Positions 13,601-26,869 are shown, counted from the first letter of the stretch. The stretch: DNA of 64,000 nt from Tubiluchus corallicola (GCA_030141605.1 JAQGDQ010000054.1:682001-746000); one strand, 5' to 3'. Program-made: numbers and translations. The notes: generated by a model from the letters alone, not told the origin.

Positions 13601-16600
13601 ATTTGTTTTTATCGCTATTGTATCAACATTATTCCAGGAATATCGTTATCGTATAGAAGATGGCACGTATCGTTGGTTATTGCTTACTTTTATAAAATTG
13701 CTTCACTTTTATTTTCTATTTATTTACAGTAATTACGCGAAGAAGTGGATAAACAGAATTATCAAAAATTATAAGTTTTTCAGACATGGAATAATTTCCT
13801 TGTACTTTTGCCTGGCAATAACAGCTATCTTCAATCTGAATCACACTGACAAAATATAGAGACCCTTTTATACACTTTCATACTGACGTGCTGATGTCAA
13901 AAGTAGTGTACCATATTTTTATTGTCACCTTCCCGGTCATATGCAGCTCACATAGATAAATATTTTTATCACAATAATATATTTATCTGTCGCAGCTTAT
14001 TTATTATGACATTATGAATCGTTATGACAAGCAAACTTATGTTTTTGTATCTAGCATGCATTTAAGTATACAGTACTAACTTTAATTGTTAATAATACTT
14101 TTTCTGTTGTTGCATAATTTGTCCAATTTCAATATCGTTTTTATCATTTGAAATAATTTATCTTATCGTATTGTATCGTCTAAAAACATGTTATCGTTAT
14201 TATATCGTTGGAAGAAAGTATCATCTCATATCATTATCGTATCGCCAAATTTATATCGTTTAACATCCCTAGCCAGTGCTTTTGTAAAAATTCTGTAATT
14301 TTTGTTTACTATGAATAAGTGCATACATAATTGGATTAAACAGGTGGAACTACCATTTGCTGAGGCTATTATTTGGTAACATGTGCCACTATACGAAAAG
14401 GACGCTAATGTTTTTACCGTGTTTTTACAGTATTGCTTGCAATCATATTTATTTAGTGATATCTCATCTAGACACACAAATGTTCCGATGTAAATGGTTG
14501 CATTTTTCATTTAACAACATCATATTAGTTCCTTAGTGTCTCAACAGGATTGGAGAGTTCTAAAAGGAGTTTTCTGGGACAATACTTCAACATTGTAACC
14601 CATGTGCACTCTTACCTTCTAAAATTATGCGGGTGATTACTTTTCTATGAATTTTCATTGCATGTAGCGAGCAAAGAAGATGGAGTTGGGAGACATGGTC
14701 ATACTTGATTTGGACACAAATGAACTACAAACTGAATATGATGATGTAGAAGCCATGCCAAGTGAAGTGGTAAGCAGAGTTCAATGTAGGGTGAGCAACT
14801 GAGTGGTCCTGCATGTAGGCTTCCTGGCCAAAGTTAAGTAATGCCAAGACTGGCCAGTAAATGAATGAGTGACCACCCTTGATATTCTTTGTGGGTGGTT
14901 TCAGTCGCTCTACTGATTCTGGATGCTTACCTGGTAGAGTGAGACTGCATATATAAATAACCAAACATACCTAAGTCACCTGTGTTGATTTAGTAGCTTA
15001 TCTTGGAGGTTTAGCCTTGATAATAAACGAGGCTTCTATCTGATCAGTCATCATGAAAGTTGGATGCCAATGTTTGAGTATATGTTTGAGACAGTATATG
15101 ATTACAAAGAGTAGCAGTAACAATAATTTCTGCCACAGTGACGCAAACTTATTGTACTTGTCTCTCTAGTATTATGATTGAGACAGTATATGATTTTTTT
15201 TACTCTGGAGATTGCTGCATTGGGTAATTTCAGAACTTGTTTATCAGCTAGATTCCACTCACTCTGCAACTATTTAAAGTTAGTGAATGGCCCTACCATT
15301 GCCTATTGAACATCGTCTTACTGTATAAATAAAGGGAAGCCAAACGTGTTGTACAACCAAATCTGTCCAATTATATATAAAAATAAACATTGTTTTGGTA
15401 CAATTAGTGTGAGTTTTCTGGTGCATATAGTCATATAAAGTGGCTCTCTTTCAGTTGTTGGTAATCTTTTTTGTTAGCATTTATAAGTTGACAATAATAA
15501 TTTAACGATAATTTGTGTAGGTTTCGGTTTTGAAAAAACGACTAAAAAATCCCAATACTAGTTTAGGAGATGGGTTGGCAAGAGCATTTCTGCATGCTTT
15601 AGTTATGCTTATTGGTGGTGAGTACCATTTCTTGTTTCTATGGAATTTTGTGATATGATTCCGTAAACTAATCTGATTTATAAGCTTTTTGAATTTCGGA
15701 ATGAAAATCATGATGGAAACTTTGTAAGAGAAGCTTTTCTTACAATGTGCATTAGCCGAGCACAAGTGAGTAATCCTAGAAACAAAATAGCCTGGCACGC
15801 ACATAGTAGCCTATTATGTGCACACCACCATGGTTGAATCAGGAAGCAAGCTGTCAACAAGAAAAACAATGTGAGCTAGTACTAGACAATCCATTCTTGA
15901 AAACCAGACATTTTTCAAATTTTTCCTCAAAAATCATGAAAGAATGCTTAAATTAGCTTTAGCTTTAGAAATTCAGGTTTTACAGGTTTTTAGCATGTTT
16001 GTTTATTTAACAGACGTGCCTCCTTGGATGTTTAGTCCAAGAGTATGTGATTGAAGAATTCTGTATTTTTCAATGTTTCCTTATCAAAATGGGCTTACAA
16101 GTATTAGCTTCTGACTATTCTCCATCACAAGTAAAAATATCTCTATAACTGTACTACATACTTTTAACAGAATACAATTTTTTTTATTTTAGGTTACTAT
16201 CTATACAAGCAGTCAGGTGCTTGTTATTTTATTTATTTTTATTTTTTGTGTGCAATAAACTATTGTAGCCATGCAATTTTTATTTATTAGAAATTGTCTC
16301 AAAGTATGAACGATAATAAGTGATTATAATATCTGAATATTTTACAAATTGTTGTCTCCTGGAGTTAACCTTGAAGAACCCTATATCTTTTAAACAATAG
16401 TGTATGTTAACCAGTCAGGTATGTAGGATATAAATGATTGGGTATGTAATGTAGCCAGTATGTCTTGGATGCATTTTCGTAAAGCTTCGTGTAACTGATT
16501 TATTTTTACAATGTAGGTTACAGAGATGCACTTCGCTTTGTCCCAGGTCAAAAGATAACATTTGACAGAGACGCTTTTCTTCAGTCACGTCCTGTTTATT

Positions 16601-19600
16601 TGCAAGAATTTTTGAAAAGCATTCTTCAGTTGCAAATTTTCCAACAGGTATGATGCATAACACGAATTATGGGCATATGACGTGATGTATTAAGTTGTTA
16701 TAAATCAAAAACCAGTGAAAGGGGAGTTAGGAAATAATTCTCCCCTCCCCACTATTAGGCAGTATTATGTATATTAGGGCCAGTACCTTCTTCTTGTTGT
16801 ATGAAAGAAACTGATATGAATAGATAAAAGCTTCCAAAATAGTCAGAAAGAGCATTTAATTTTGTATAAAGAACACTTATCTTAATATTTAGTATTGCCT
16901 TTATTCACAGCTCCAAGGACCGTAAATAGAAGCGTATGATCGATGTTGGTTTCTCACCGAGAATGGTGTCATGACTCTTTTATTTAAGAACTTCATTGAT
17001 TTTTAATTTTTGACAATAAGGAGTAGAAATAATTTTAAAAAACTTGTTAAAAAAGAAATATATCATGATTAAAATATTGAAAATCACACTTCTATTTACT
17101 TGTGATTGCACATATGTATAGCAAGGCTCTCATTTTCTGAGTCACTATACCAAAATATGTTTAATTTCATGAGAGCATATTTGTAGATGTTATTTTTTTA
17201 TTACTAGGTTTTAACTTTTTTCATTTTGTAACCGTCTGTATTATCATAATCAACTGTGGCATTGTCAAGATGTCCGAAGCAGAATAGTGAGTTAAAGCAT
17301 GCTGGATCCCTCCTAAATGAAATGTGGGAAATGTGCAGAAAAGTAAGGTTATCCCAAGATATTAGTAATGAAGCTGTCAAGATTTTATTAACCAACAAAA
17401 AAGTGTTTAGCAGATTCGCATTTAAATTATACTGGTTGTCAGCACTCTCACATTTCTGAAATGTTAGAGGAATAAACAAAAAGACGATGAAGATAAGAAA
17501 ATGACAGATACATACATTGTCACAATGACTGCACTTCTAGCTAGTAATTTTGCATTTCAGATTTAGAGGTTTCCCACTGGCTGCTCATAGTGATACCTGT
17601 GTGTCTTAAGCTTATACTGCAGGCATTGTAAAACTCGAAATCGAGTTTTTTGTTAGTCATTAAAAGTTATTAATATAACTTTTGTAGTTTGTTGATGAAC
17701 GGTTGAACATGCTGAACTCAGGAGAAGGCTTTAGTGATGAATTTGAATATGAAAACAACATGTATGGAGACAAGGCTTTCAATAATAAATTAAAAAGCCA
17801 GTACAAGGAGTGGACATCAAACATGCGGGTAACATTTACGTCATGGCACATTTTGTTTACAGTATTCAATTTCTGTGAGCTGTGTTGCAACTTAGTATCC
17901 TTTGTGTTGTTTCGTTTTTGTCTTAAAATGTAACTGAATTAACGTCAGTGAAACGAAAGATACGAAATTGACTGTTAGCAATTTTTAATGACAATATGGC
18001 ACAAGGGCACCATCACTTAGCTGGTATTTTAATGAAACAGACACTTAGTTTCGTTTCGTCAAATCTGCATTACTGCGCTTTTAATAGGTTTTAATATATT
18101 CTGATGTATATTGCACCTTATATTTGAACTTCAACCGTGTGGATTCTGATAGTACTCCTTTGAGTAAATGGAAGGATACTGTAGTGCCATTCAGAATTGT
18201 AGTTTTTGCCTTATTTTGAGTAAACATCACAGGAGCATCATCTGGCCAAATAAATTAGTGGTGACGGTGGTGATTTGTTTCCAAATTTTTCTTCATATCC
18301 ATCTATGGCTCAATCATTTGACAATCAGTCAACCAATAATCATTGCAAATGTAGCAAAACAAATTTGTGAAAACTTAAGAACTGTAGTTTGCTTGATTTC
18401 AAAGTTATCTTAACAGACTGTCTTTTTGTAGTTGCACATTATGTGTGGGTCTCTGTTTTTTTATTCTAAAATGTTCTGTTACAGAAAGAAGGTGGTGCTC
18501 TGTTGAAAAGTGTAAAAAACAAGGTATGTTTTTTCTATTATTGATCAGAGTATATTGTAAATTGTTGATAAAACAATTGAGAATCATTCACTTTTTGCTA
18601 ATTTTTGCCTATAAAACAGAATTATTAAGTCTACCTTTTAATTTCATCCAGTTTTTGTAATTGTTGCCAGGAAGATAGTCAGCAATGGATTTTAGAAGGA
18701 AGCAGACTTTGAAAAGTCGTGAATCAAGCCAGATTCGAACCTTGTGGTTTCTGGCCATATACTGTTTGAGCTATCAACTCACATAAATATGTTGGACTTT
18801 TACCATGTTTTCTCACAAGAATGCAATCTAAATATCATTTTAATAAATTTTAATACTCTACTGATTGTGAACATATGAAAATGTGTAATGCTTTGTTGTT
18901 AATAGGTTATGTTGATGTTTGCAATGACTTACTGTAAATAGATGTAAACGATGGCAAGTGCCTTTTACCTATTTTACTTATTGTTTAAGGTAAAAGACAG
19001 AAGCAGAAAAACATACAAAGATTTCCGCACAAAGTTTTATGATATGCAGTCTCCAAAGGTACTCTATAATATATAATAAGTATTACTTGATGTTTCAAAT
19101 CTTATAAGATACATGCAGTATAAATTTCTTGGCTACTAGAAACGTTGTAATGAAACACAGCCTTATGAGCATTAATTATTAGCATTTTGTAATGCCTGTT
19201 TTTTGAAAGTTAAAAGCAAACAATTCTGACCACTGCATTTACATGTAGTATAAGTTTTTTGCTTCTAGAAATTTAATGATTTAAGCAATCAAAAGTACCT
19301 TATAATAAGTGTTTATTTCTGTAGCAAAGTTTGTTTGTTTTAAAGCTAAAAATAAACCATTCTGGTGATTGATTATTCTTGTGGGGCAACAATTATATTT
19401 GAATGCTTTAGAATCGAAATTTTCACATTTCTCTGTAAGCATTTGCTTTTTTTCTCGCCAAAGCGAAATCAAAGAAAAGACCTGTTCACAGATTTGATTA
19501 AAGTGATGCAGTTTGCTCACATTCTTCTGGACTATAGAGCCTGGCTATAAGATAGGATGTCATCTGCTTTTGTATAGTTTTGTATGAGCAGTCGACACTG

Positions 19601-22389
19601 AATGAGTCTTAATAAATTAATACCAATGCACACAAGAATATCATGTTTTAGTTAAAGTTTTGCATTTGAATTCAAAATGTTTATGCATGCAGTTAGCATT
19701 GCAAAAATTTCATAGTTTACAATGTAACAAGTTCTTTTCCTGTGTAAGTTAGTTTTTGCATATTTGATTGGTGGCTAGGTTGATGATGATTTATCGAGAA
19801 ATCTTCCAACTCTGTCGGACGAAACCAGAAGTTCCAGTGCACCAAATAGTCCCACAGAACATCGAAAAAGTTTAGGTCGTGCTACAGTCTTGGTGAGTTT
19901 TACATACTTTCTCACTGTTTTTCAATGATAATTGCTATCATAATGTTTATTTATAATGATGAAGTATTCTAAATGTACAATGTTGTTGGCATGTCCACCA
20001 AAGTATGATAGGCTACACCCTCTTGCACAAGGATAAAATATGCTAGCCTTAGATCTGATTTTTTGCCGTTTTTAATTATAGCTACCTGCATGTATCAAGG
20101 CTTTGTGATAAACACTTTTTAAGTTATTATATTAGTGTTAAAAGTATTGCATTGCATTGCATTACGAATGACATAATTTTATTATAGTAAATAATTCCTT
20201 TAATTGTATTATGTTGATGTTATAAATGTGTAATTAGTATTTTCTCATATATTTATTAATTGTTTTTCTTGACTCCATTTCCGCTGATGAATATCTGTGT
20301 TTTCAGGAAAGAAGTGGCGGTCGTGTGTCTCCATTTAGTGTAACCCTGCGGCCTCGTACAGTAGGGCATGGAAAGAAGGATGAACTGCTGTGCAGAAATG
20401 AAAAGTTAGTGCAACTTTAGTTGAACCTTAATTATTATGTTTTCTTGATTGAGACATTTTTAAAAATTGAATAAGTCTATATAGATTATAAATGTAAAGT
20501 CACTGTCTCCATTTTCTGCTTTTTTGAGGTGCCCTTCCCCTTTCTGCTTCTCTTCTCTTTCTCTCTCTCTCTTGTCTCTCGCTTCTCTCTTTTTCTTCTC
20601 TACACCCCAGGGATTATAACACCTTTTTGATGATTAATAAAATAAATTATATATTATATGAACAAAAGTTAATGTGTTTGAGAATATTGCATAATAATAA
20701 ATTACGCAATATCAAAAAGTACCACATTGTTTTCATTGGCAGTGCTGTAAATTACTGCAAATTTTTTCATGCTGTTTATCAGAGTAAATGTTTAATGGTC
20801 TTTGTGATACTTATTGCAATTAATCACAAAAACTAAAAACAATTTATCACATTTTAGATCAAAGAGATACAGTATTATAGATGTAGATGGTTTCCAATCA
20901 CCAGACGATGAGCTGTGTTATAAACCTGTGAATATGAATCTAATGGCAGATTTAGAAGCAGTTATGTATCCTGGTGGACAAAAAGATACTAATCAGGTTA
21001 TTTTTTAATTCAACTTTTACGAGCATTGAAAAAGCTTGGTGTTAATTGGATTTCAGTCACTTTTCAGTTTCAGCTTTCATGTGTAATGTTAAACTTGAAA
21101 GATGCGTAAAATATATCAGACTGATTTATCGACCTTATCGATATAAGTTTGCTCAAATTGGTTTTCTCTAAAGGGACATTTGACTTGGTGTTTTCAGAAT
21201 AACTCGACGTTAACGTTATGTAATAACCTTGTGGAAAACATGGTTTACTTGAAATCTATATCACTTTGCTTTGTTTCTTTTACAAGGCATGTAAGTACTT
21301 GGGAGATATATGTTAGTATCACTCGGCTAAAACATGTCAATTTTTGTTTATCAGGAAACAACGACTGGAGCATCAGAGAATGATTCAGTTTACAGCAGTG
21401 CATCAAGCAGTAACCCTACTCCTCCAAGTCGCCAGAAATCACGTAGTAAGCGTAGTCCTATTGTGCTGAGTAATGCAGAGATGCTGCAGCTGGAAAAAGT
21501 CATCGACCAACCAGCTTCACCTATACACAAATCTTTTTCATCAGATGTGCCATTAATTAAGCTAGACTCTCAAGAATCACCTGTGATAGAATCATTTGAC
21601 CCATTGAATACTTCGACTGATGTGCATTCTCAGTTACATTATCAGCATGAAGACTCATTTTCAGCGTGTTTACCGCATAATACTGCAAAGGGGGAGCATT
21701 CTGTAAAGCATTCCACCTCAACACCTGTGAAATATACCTTTTCAAAATCACAGCAAGAAAAATCTGCATTGGGAGATACATTTTTGCCTCCACCTCCTTG
21801 TTCTCCATCAAAAGCGATGATGGAATCCAAGGTCAAGCAAACCGATGAGGTAAATACAGTCAGCACTGGTGACTCATTAATAGATTTAGCGTGTGATGAT
21901 CGCAGTTTTGACATTTTTGATCCTCTTGCAATGCAGTCCACTGCACTATCTGCCCCATGCACACCTCAACATCGTGTTCATAAAGTGGCAAATCGGTCTC
22001 TACCTGCATTCACTCACTCTGTCAGCAACACTCCGAAGAAATCTACAAGCTTTCTTCATTCAGGTAGCACTCAATACGCATCAGACGATGTCAAAATTTC
22101 TGCATTTCAGACAGACATTCAATGCAGCAGTCAATCAAACATGAACCAAATGCAAAGTGATGCCTTTGGATTTGGAAACTCCCAGCAAAAGGCTTCAACA
22201 TTTAGTTCACATGTCCCTGGACAGACTCCGCGTTCCAGTGGATTATTTAAAATTGTGCAAATGCAACCAGTTAATCCGTATAACCCCTTTTCACCAGCCA
22301 GCACCTCTAGTAATTTCAACAACTCAATGGAAAGAACAAATATTGAAGAATTACAAGAGAAAAAAGCTAACTGGGAAAAGTTTGAATAG
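4678..22389 (+). CDS. DENND1: DENND1 / connecdenn, Rab35 guanine-nucleotide exchange factor (22 coding exons)
   Basis: Coding exons: 4678-4694, 6109-6170, 6334-6377, 6672-6721, 9852-9959, 10836-10905, 11077-11172, 11515-11568, 12255-12316, 12761-12859, 13073-13123, 13341-13386, 14668-14769, 15521-15617, 16517-16647, 17688-17828, 18485-18523, 18990-19058, 19779-19892, 20307-20404, 20858-20996, 21355-22389. All junctions are GT-AG and phases sum to 907 codons plus stop. The start MGSRVRENPD resembles vertebrate DENND1 (MGSRI..NPE). uDENN is about residues 1-100, followed by cDENN (LPSIPENRNVMEYF, ERRIMFTSKKLSRLTACV, HWQHIFIPVLPTHLIDYLL, APMPLIIGVP) and dDENN (GDGLARAFLHA, LNSGEGFSDEFE). The disordered tail carries FDPL (about 644), FDIFDPL, NPYNPF and the family-like C-terminus IEELQEKKANWEKFE. 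The family activates Rab35 at clathrin-coated pits and early endosomes, and the tail motifs suit AP-2/clathrin/EH-domain binding (inference). The 5' leader and poly(A) site were not fixed. Confidence 0.95.
8628..9539 (+). mobile_element. Tigger/pogo-type DNA transposon, internally deleted, with TIRs and TA duplication
   Basis: The ends are inverted: CAGTCTAGCCTCGTTATCTC at 8628 and the reverse complement finishing at 9539, each flanked by TA (8626-8627, 9540-9541). Inside, 9039-9311 encodes 90 residues with KRKLFCLNPEQKKEIC, TQQEIATVFSAKFGDTVSRR and SVGDIIASKEKW, matching the CENP-B-type N-terminal helix-turn-helix of Tigger transposases. The DDE catalytic part is missing, so the 912-bp copy is non-autonomous. 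It sits in DENND1 intron 4. Confidence 0.85.
9039..9311 (+). pseudogene. Truncated Tigger/pogo transposase (CENP-B N-terminal DNA-binding domain only)
   Basis: A 90-codon frame inside the TIR-bounded element. The first about 60 residues form a psq/CENP-B_N-like helix-turn-helix. After RGQHSN the frame turns into unrelated sequence and stops. A domestication role as a DNA-binding repressor cannot be excluded, but nothing supports it. Same strand as DENND1 and intronic. Confidence 0.7.
13525..14272. mobile_element. Non-autonomous hAT-like element with inverted ends
   Basis: The left end CTAGGGATGTTAACGATA (from 13524) and the right end, whose reverse complement is CTAGGGATGTTAAACGATA (ending 14272), form imperfect TIRs of hAT style. 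The interior is rich in TATCG repeats at both sides and lacks a transposase. The open frame 13485-13859 is a by-product. No clear 8-bp duplication remains. It sits in DENND1 intron 12. Confidence 0.7.
18710..18790 (-). repeat. tRNA-derived SINE-like head with A and B boxes
   Basis: On the minus strand TAGCTCAAACAG (18763-18774, A-box-like) is followed at the expected distance by GGTTCGAATCT (18731-18741, consensus B box). Flanks do not form a full cloverleaf, so a SINE or tRNA pseudogene is more likely than a working tRNA. It lies in DENND1 intron 17. Confidence 0.45.
20535..20605. repeat. TC-rich low-complexity tract
   Basis: About 70 bases of almost pure pyrimidine (TC/TTC) in DENND1 intron 20. 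Confidence 0.8.
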
Positions 22390-22593
22390 GTACTAATGTG
22401 ACAGCCTTTTTTAAATTCTTCAATATTTTGCATACATAATTGCCATTGTTAATTATCCAATGGTCTTAATATTGTAAATAGTGCGATTGATTGTGACTAG
22501 TCACCATCACAAAAATGTCTTTTTGTAAATACTTTTTGAAAGAAGGTTCCTTGTCAAGGCCAGCTGAAGTGATTTGTAAAATGTCACCTTATA

Positions 22594-23330
22594 AAATAGG
22601 TGCCGCTTAATAGATTTACTTTGGGATGAAAGTGTTTTGACCTAATTAGCTGACTGAATCTAGTGGCCAACAGATGTAGTAGTACTAGTCTAGAAGTATG
22701 TGTCACTACTCTTCAGCTTAGTGTGAGTCATAAAACCTTCGAGAGCTTTAACTATCAGTTCTTTATGCTTTTGCGCTACTGTACTTCTCAGAATTAGCTC
22801 TATACTCTATGTTGTTTACAAATATTAGCAGATTACTGGCACTGTGCATGGGTGTCATAAAAACAACAATTAACTGATTAGATGTTCTGTGAGAAGCAAA
22901 GAGCTTCAAAAGGAAACTGCCAAGCATGTGACTAAAAGTTTAGCTTCCATAAATTATTGGTCAATGGGGTTAATTGTAACAGATGAGCAGGTAACACATT
23001 TTAAGAAAAACAGCTGTGGTAACATATTAGCACACGAAAAACATGCCTGTTTACGAGCAAGATGGTACTTGGCGTGATTGTGTCTACATATATTATAATG
23101 CACAAAAGCAAAGTAAGAATGACACGAACGTGTTAAAAGCTCTTTGATCATACACAAGTGTCTTATTTAAAGTAACTTAACGAAAAATATGAGTCAGTTA
23201 TGCAGAGCTATTTGAGTATATTGACGACAGTTTTTGTAAACGTTTGAATAGGAATGGCCGTACCGGATGTTTGTGAGTCAATCAGGTAACTGAGTTTATT
23301 AACTGTAAGTCAAATAAAAGGTATCCACTG
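22594..23330. mobile_element. Diverged pogo-like TIR element, copy 1 of a family also at 35183-36155
   Basis: It starts TAGGTGCCGCTTAATAGATT and ends ...GGTATCCACTG before TA. Internal blocks (AGCTTCCA..AAATT, CTTATTTTAAGTA.., TTTGAATAGGA.CGGCC, TTTGTGAGTCAAT) align collinearly with the element at 35183. The leading CAG of the TIR is lost. No transposase frame survives. It begins 205 bp after the DENND1 stop and so may be transcribed in its 3' UTR. Confidence 0.75.
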
Positions 23331-24880
23331 TAATTAAATAAGGGGGAGATGAAATAGTTTTTATTAATCGACATCTGTAAAAGAGCATCTACGTATAAAA
23401 TGATCACTATGCACTGTTTCTTCTAACATGTACTATATTCAAATGTCAAAGTGCAATAGAACTATAAGTGTAAATTATTCTGTAGCTTCAAGCATTTGTG
23501 TGATTAATGTTGCTTAATTGGTTCACTAAGTAAATTCCTAATCATTTGTTCGAAAATTCAAACTTGGTAATTTGCCACTTTACTTTAAAAAAAGCTACCT
23601 TGTTATTAAACTTTCGTAAGTTATAACAAATTAAATATAGCAATGATGCTGCAGTTCCAATATTTTTAATAATTCTTGTTTTGTAGCAGAGCTTTCTTAA
23701 TCTTTGGGTAGGTGAGCTTAATTGCATTGCAGTTGTACAGATGTCTAGTAATACCTTCGACGTGATTAGAGGTTATCAGATCATCTAACCATAAATTTTC
23801 AAAATTTACTGATTGAAGTTACTTAAGATATTTAAAGTAGAAGTTCTGAGCTTCTGCGAAAATGTGTACCTGTATCATGTAAAAAGGCAGCTTTACTTTT
23901 GTGGTTGTAACTGAAATTTATAGTAATGTTTGCTAAAATGGTTCTTTGTGACCTTGATTTGATTTGATTTGAGGAGTGTGAGGACATGTGGTATAATTAA
24001 TCCTCTATTGGCTATAAAGTGTGTCACTGTTTAATGACCTCATCGATTATGTCACCTTTATTATTAGTTTAATGCAGTATCACGTGTCTTCATCTTGTTA
24101 TGTATGTTAGATAAGAATTTGATAATGCTCAGGTAACCTTAGGTAATAGAACAGTTCTTTGGAAATTTAAGCTGTACAATAAGCAACAGTATCAAAGAGG
24201 AGACGTAAAACTTCATCACTAGAACATTTATTGCCAGAATCAAAATTTTTTGGTAGCTTCTGCCATTATCAAATGTCTAAATTTTTTAAAAAGTTCTTTG
24301 AATTTTTGATAACTTGACAATAGCAGGAGTTGCCAAAACATAGTTATTCTGGAAATAAATGCATATGTGATGAAGTTTTACATAATCTTTTTGATTCAGT
24401 TGTTCAGGTAGCTGTTTGCCATGTTGTGAATGATAAGAATCTCATTAGATTCTTGGTCAGTGTTTAGCTGTGTAATATATATGAAGACTTGCAACTTGCA
24501 TTAGTAGCAGTCAATTTATACATATAATATGTATAGTATTAGATGCTACTACAGAAATTAATTACAGTGTAAGATATGGAGGATAGCTCATCTTTACTGT
24601 ATTAACCAGCTCAATTAATTAATTAGCAGCAGTGAAACAGTTTCTTAATTACGTCCTTACAATCATGCTACAATAATATTAATTACGATATTTTAAGCGT
24701 TTTCTGATAAATAAATACATAACTATAAAATTTTCTGTTGTTATTTTTTATTTGTAACCAAAGTACATTTGGAACTGGTGAATGGGGTATTTCATTAAAA
24801 TAAAGAAAAGAATATTTGTTGTACCACTTAAACACCAACTGAAACGATAATTGTTAAAGAATATTGGAATGATAAGCGTG

Positions 24881-24957
24881 ATATATATATATATACATAT
24901 ATATATATACATATACATATATATATATATATATGCATATGTATAATATATATATAG
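24881..24957. repeat. (AT)n / ATATAC microsatellite
   Basis: About 75 bases of alternating AT with interspersed TACATA units. Confidence 0.9.
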
Positions 24958-25655
24958 TTAACAGTTTTTCATTATTGTTGATTTTCCACAGTCAGTTCCA
25001 CTCAGTTCTGTTGTCTAAAAATTTATCAAGTGGAGCTGCATTAATGGTTATCGGATATTAAGAAACTTCAGTGTTGGGCGCCATGTATTGCACTAGCTAT
25101 GTAAGCTGGTAGACGTAGTGGTACTGTGACAGGCTTATACCACTGAAAACCTTCGAGGGCTCACGTATATGAACCTAAATGAACTCTGTGCTAGAAAACA
25201 CCACAATTAACCGAAAACACAAATACATAGTATACCAGAGAAGTGCCAGTTCTGATAGATATCGATTTGTTTTTTTCAACACTGAGATAGCACTGTGCAT
25301 GGTAGTCGTTTCCTAAAGAAGTAGTCAGATCTGCGTATCGTAAATACGTCTCAAGCCATGAAATATAAATTTGAGAAATATTTACGCACAAGAAACCTCT
25401 TAGTTTAAAGCCACTCGGTCTTTTTGGTAGGTTGAGCATGCTAACATATTAGCGCCAAGAACTACGTTGAATAAGACAGTTGTGAAGGATTTCACAACTC
25501 GATCATTGCTGAATAACTTGTCCATGCAAACCAACAACTGGATGCTTTTATGCTCTTTATTTTCGTTTTTCTGCTTTCCAATATTTTTTACTAATATGTC
25601 TTAAAAATAGACAAAACTACGTTCATTTCAATAACATGATATTCTAACTCGCACA

Positions 25656-25805
25656 GGGAAAATGGCACAGGAACAAATAGGATGGTAAATAAGGCACAAA
25701 TGGAAAAGCAGGTAAAATAACACAGGAAAAAACGGCGCAATTGGAAAAGTAGGTAAAATGGCACAGGAAAAAATGCCACATTTGGAAAAGTAGGAAAAAC
25801 GCCAC
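25656..25805. repeat. 41-bp minisatellite (about 3.5 units)
   Basis: Tandem units begin GGAAAAG(C/T)AGGTAAAAT and contain (T)GGCACAGGAAAAAA. Two complete 41-base units and partial ones on both sides are visible. A related segment in inverted orientation (TGTGCCATTTTTTCCTAC) occurs at 26590-26607, so the array may be one end of a larger inverted-end element. Confidence 0.7.
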
Positions 25806-26869
25806 GTTTGTTATTTTGTTTCTATAATAAAACTAGAATGCTTTCAGTAGGAAGCAGAACTCTGCCAAGCCGATCAATCCTAAACTTATTTGTCTGATTC
25901 TTTTGATTAAAAAAATTAATAAACAAACAAGCAAACATACAAAAATATACCTGTATTTTTGACAAATAGACTAGCAAAAGACTCACAAAATACTTGTTCA
26001 TTAAATAGAATTATAACCAATAATGCACGAATGCGCTCCACATAGAGTTTATTTTATTTACATTTTGACCATTAGTTTTGGCGATGGAAATAGACTAACA
26101 AATATATGCGCATTTACATAGCAACTCAACTTATAAATTATACGTTCATAAGTAAGGTTATAGACAGCGTTAGGCAGTTTTAATTCACTAGCGAGAATTT
26201 GTTGAAATGGAACTGGAACTATCCCATAGTAATATTTGTTCTGGTGAAGATAGCAAAAATGAAGTACTAAATACTTCTTCTGAAACCTCTACGAAGTGCT
26301 TTACAAATATTTTTTATAGATGGTGTTTCGTCAAGTTCTGCGAAAAAAAAACGCGAGAGGAATCCCATTTTGGCACCCTATTTTCACAAAGTTTTCTTCA
26401 CAAAGTTTCTTGGAAATTTGTTAGGTAGGCTGTTATGGCTTACTGCCATGACAGACAAAAAACAATCAAACAAACAGACAAAGCAAACTGTGTTGAAGCA
26501 TAACTTCCTTGGCAGTGGTAAAAATTACTAGAAATTTAATCCCCACTGTAACCCTAGGTTCCTAATCATAAACACATATTCTACTAAGTGTGCCATTTTT
26601 TCCTACATTCAACATATATTATATTTATTATTATGCGTTTGCAATTTATTTGATTTCTACTTCCCAGACATTGCTCTTCGGTAGTAATAATATCAGCACC
26701 GTCGGGAGAGGGATTTGTCATGGCAATTGTGGTCGTAGTCGTTGCTTCAGAAGATTACGGACTACCGCACTTAAGGAATGTGGCACAGAAAAATGGCAGC
26801 TTCCTTGATTTTTGTTCTTGTGTTAATATAAGTTATAACTTTATATAACATATTATTATTTCAGTAAAA

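Larger units (their letters stand above)
22390..26869. other. Region between DENND1 and the MRH receptor gene
   Basis: Contains the pogo-like element (22594-23330), the AT microsatellite and a 41-bp minisatellite. No further protein-like exon was recognised. The DENND1 3' UTR must lie in its first part, and candidate AATAAA signals near 23313, 24354 and 24708 cannot be ranked by eye. Confidence 0.5.

Noticed and set aside
13485-13859. 124-codon plus frame in DENND1 intron 12
   Set aside because: It spans the left arm of the hAT-like element and has no protein signature.
16193-16216. AG-flanked, GT-flanked 24-base mini-exon (GYYLYKQS-like) in DENND1 intron 14
   Set aside because: Exons 14 and 15 join in phase and match the family without it, so it is probably a chance decoy.
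26207-26428. 73-codon frame upstream of the MRH receptor
   Set aside because: No family signature and no signal peptide, and the receptor already has its own start at 26870.
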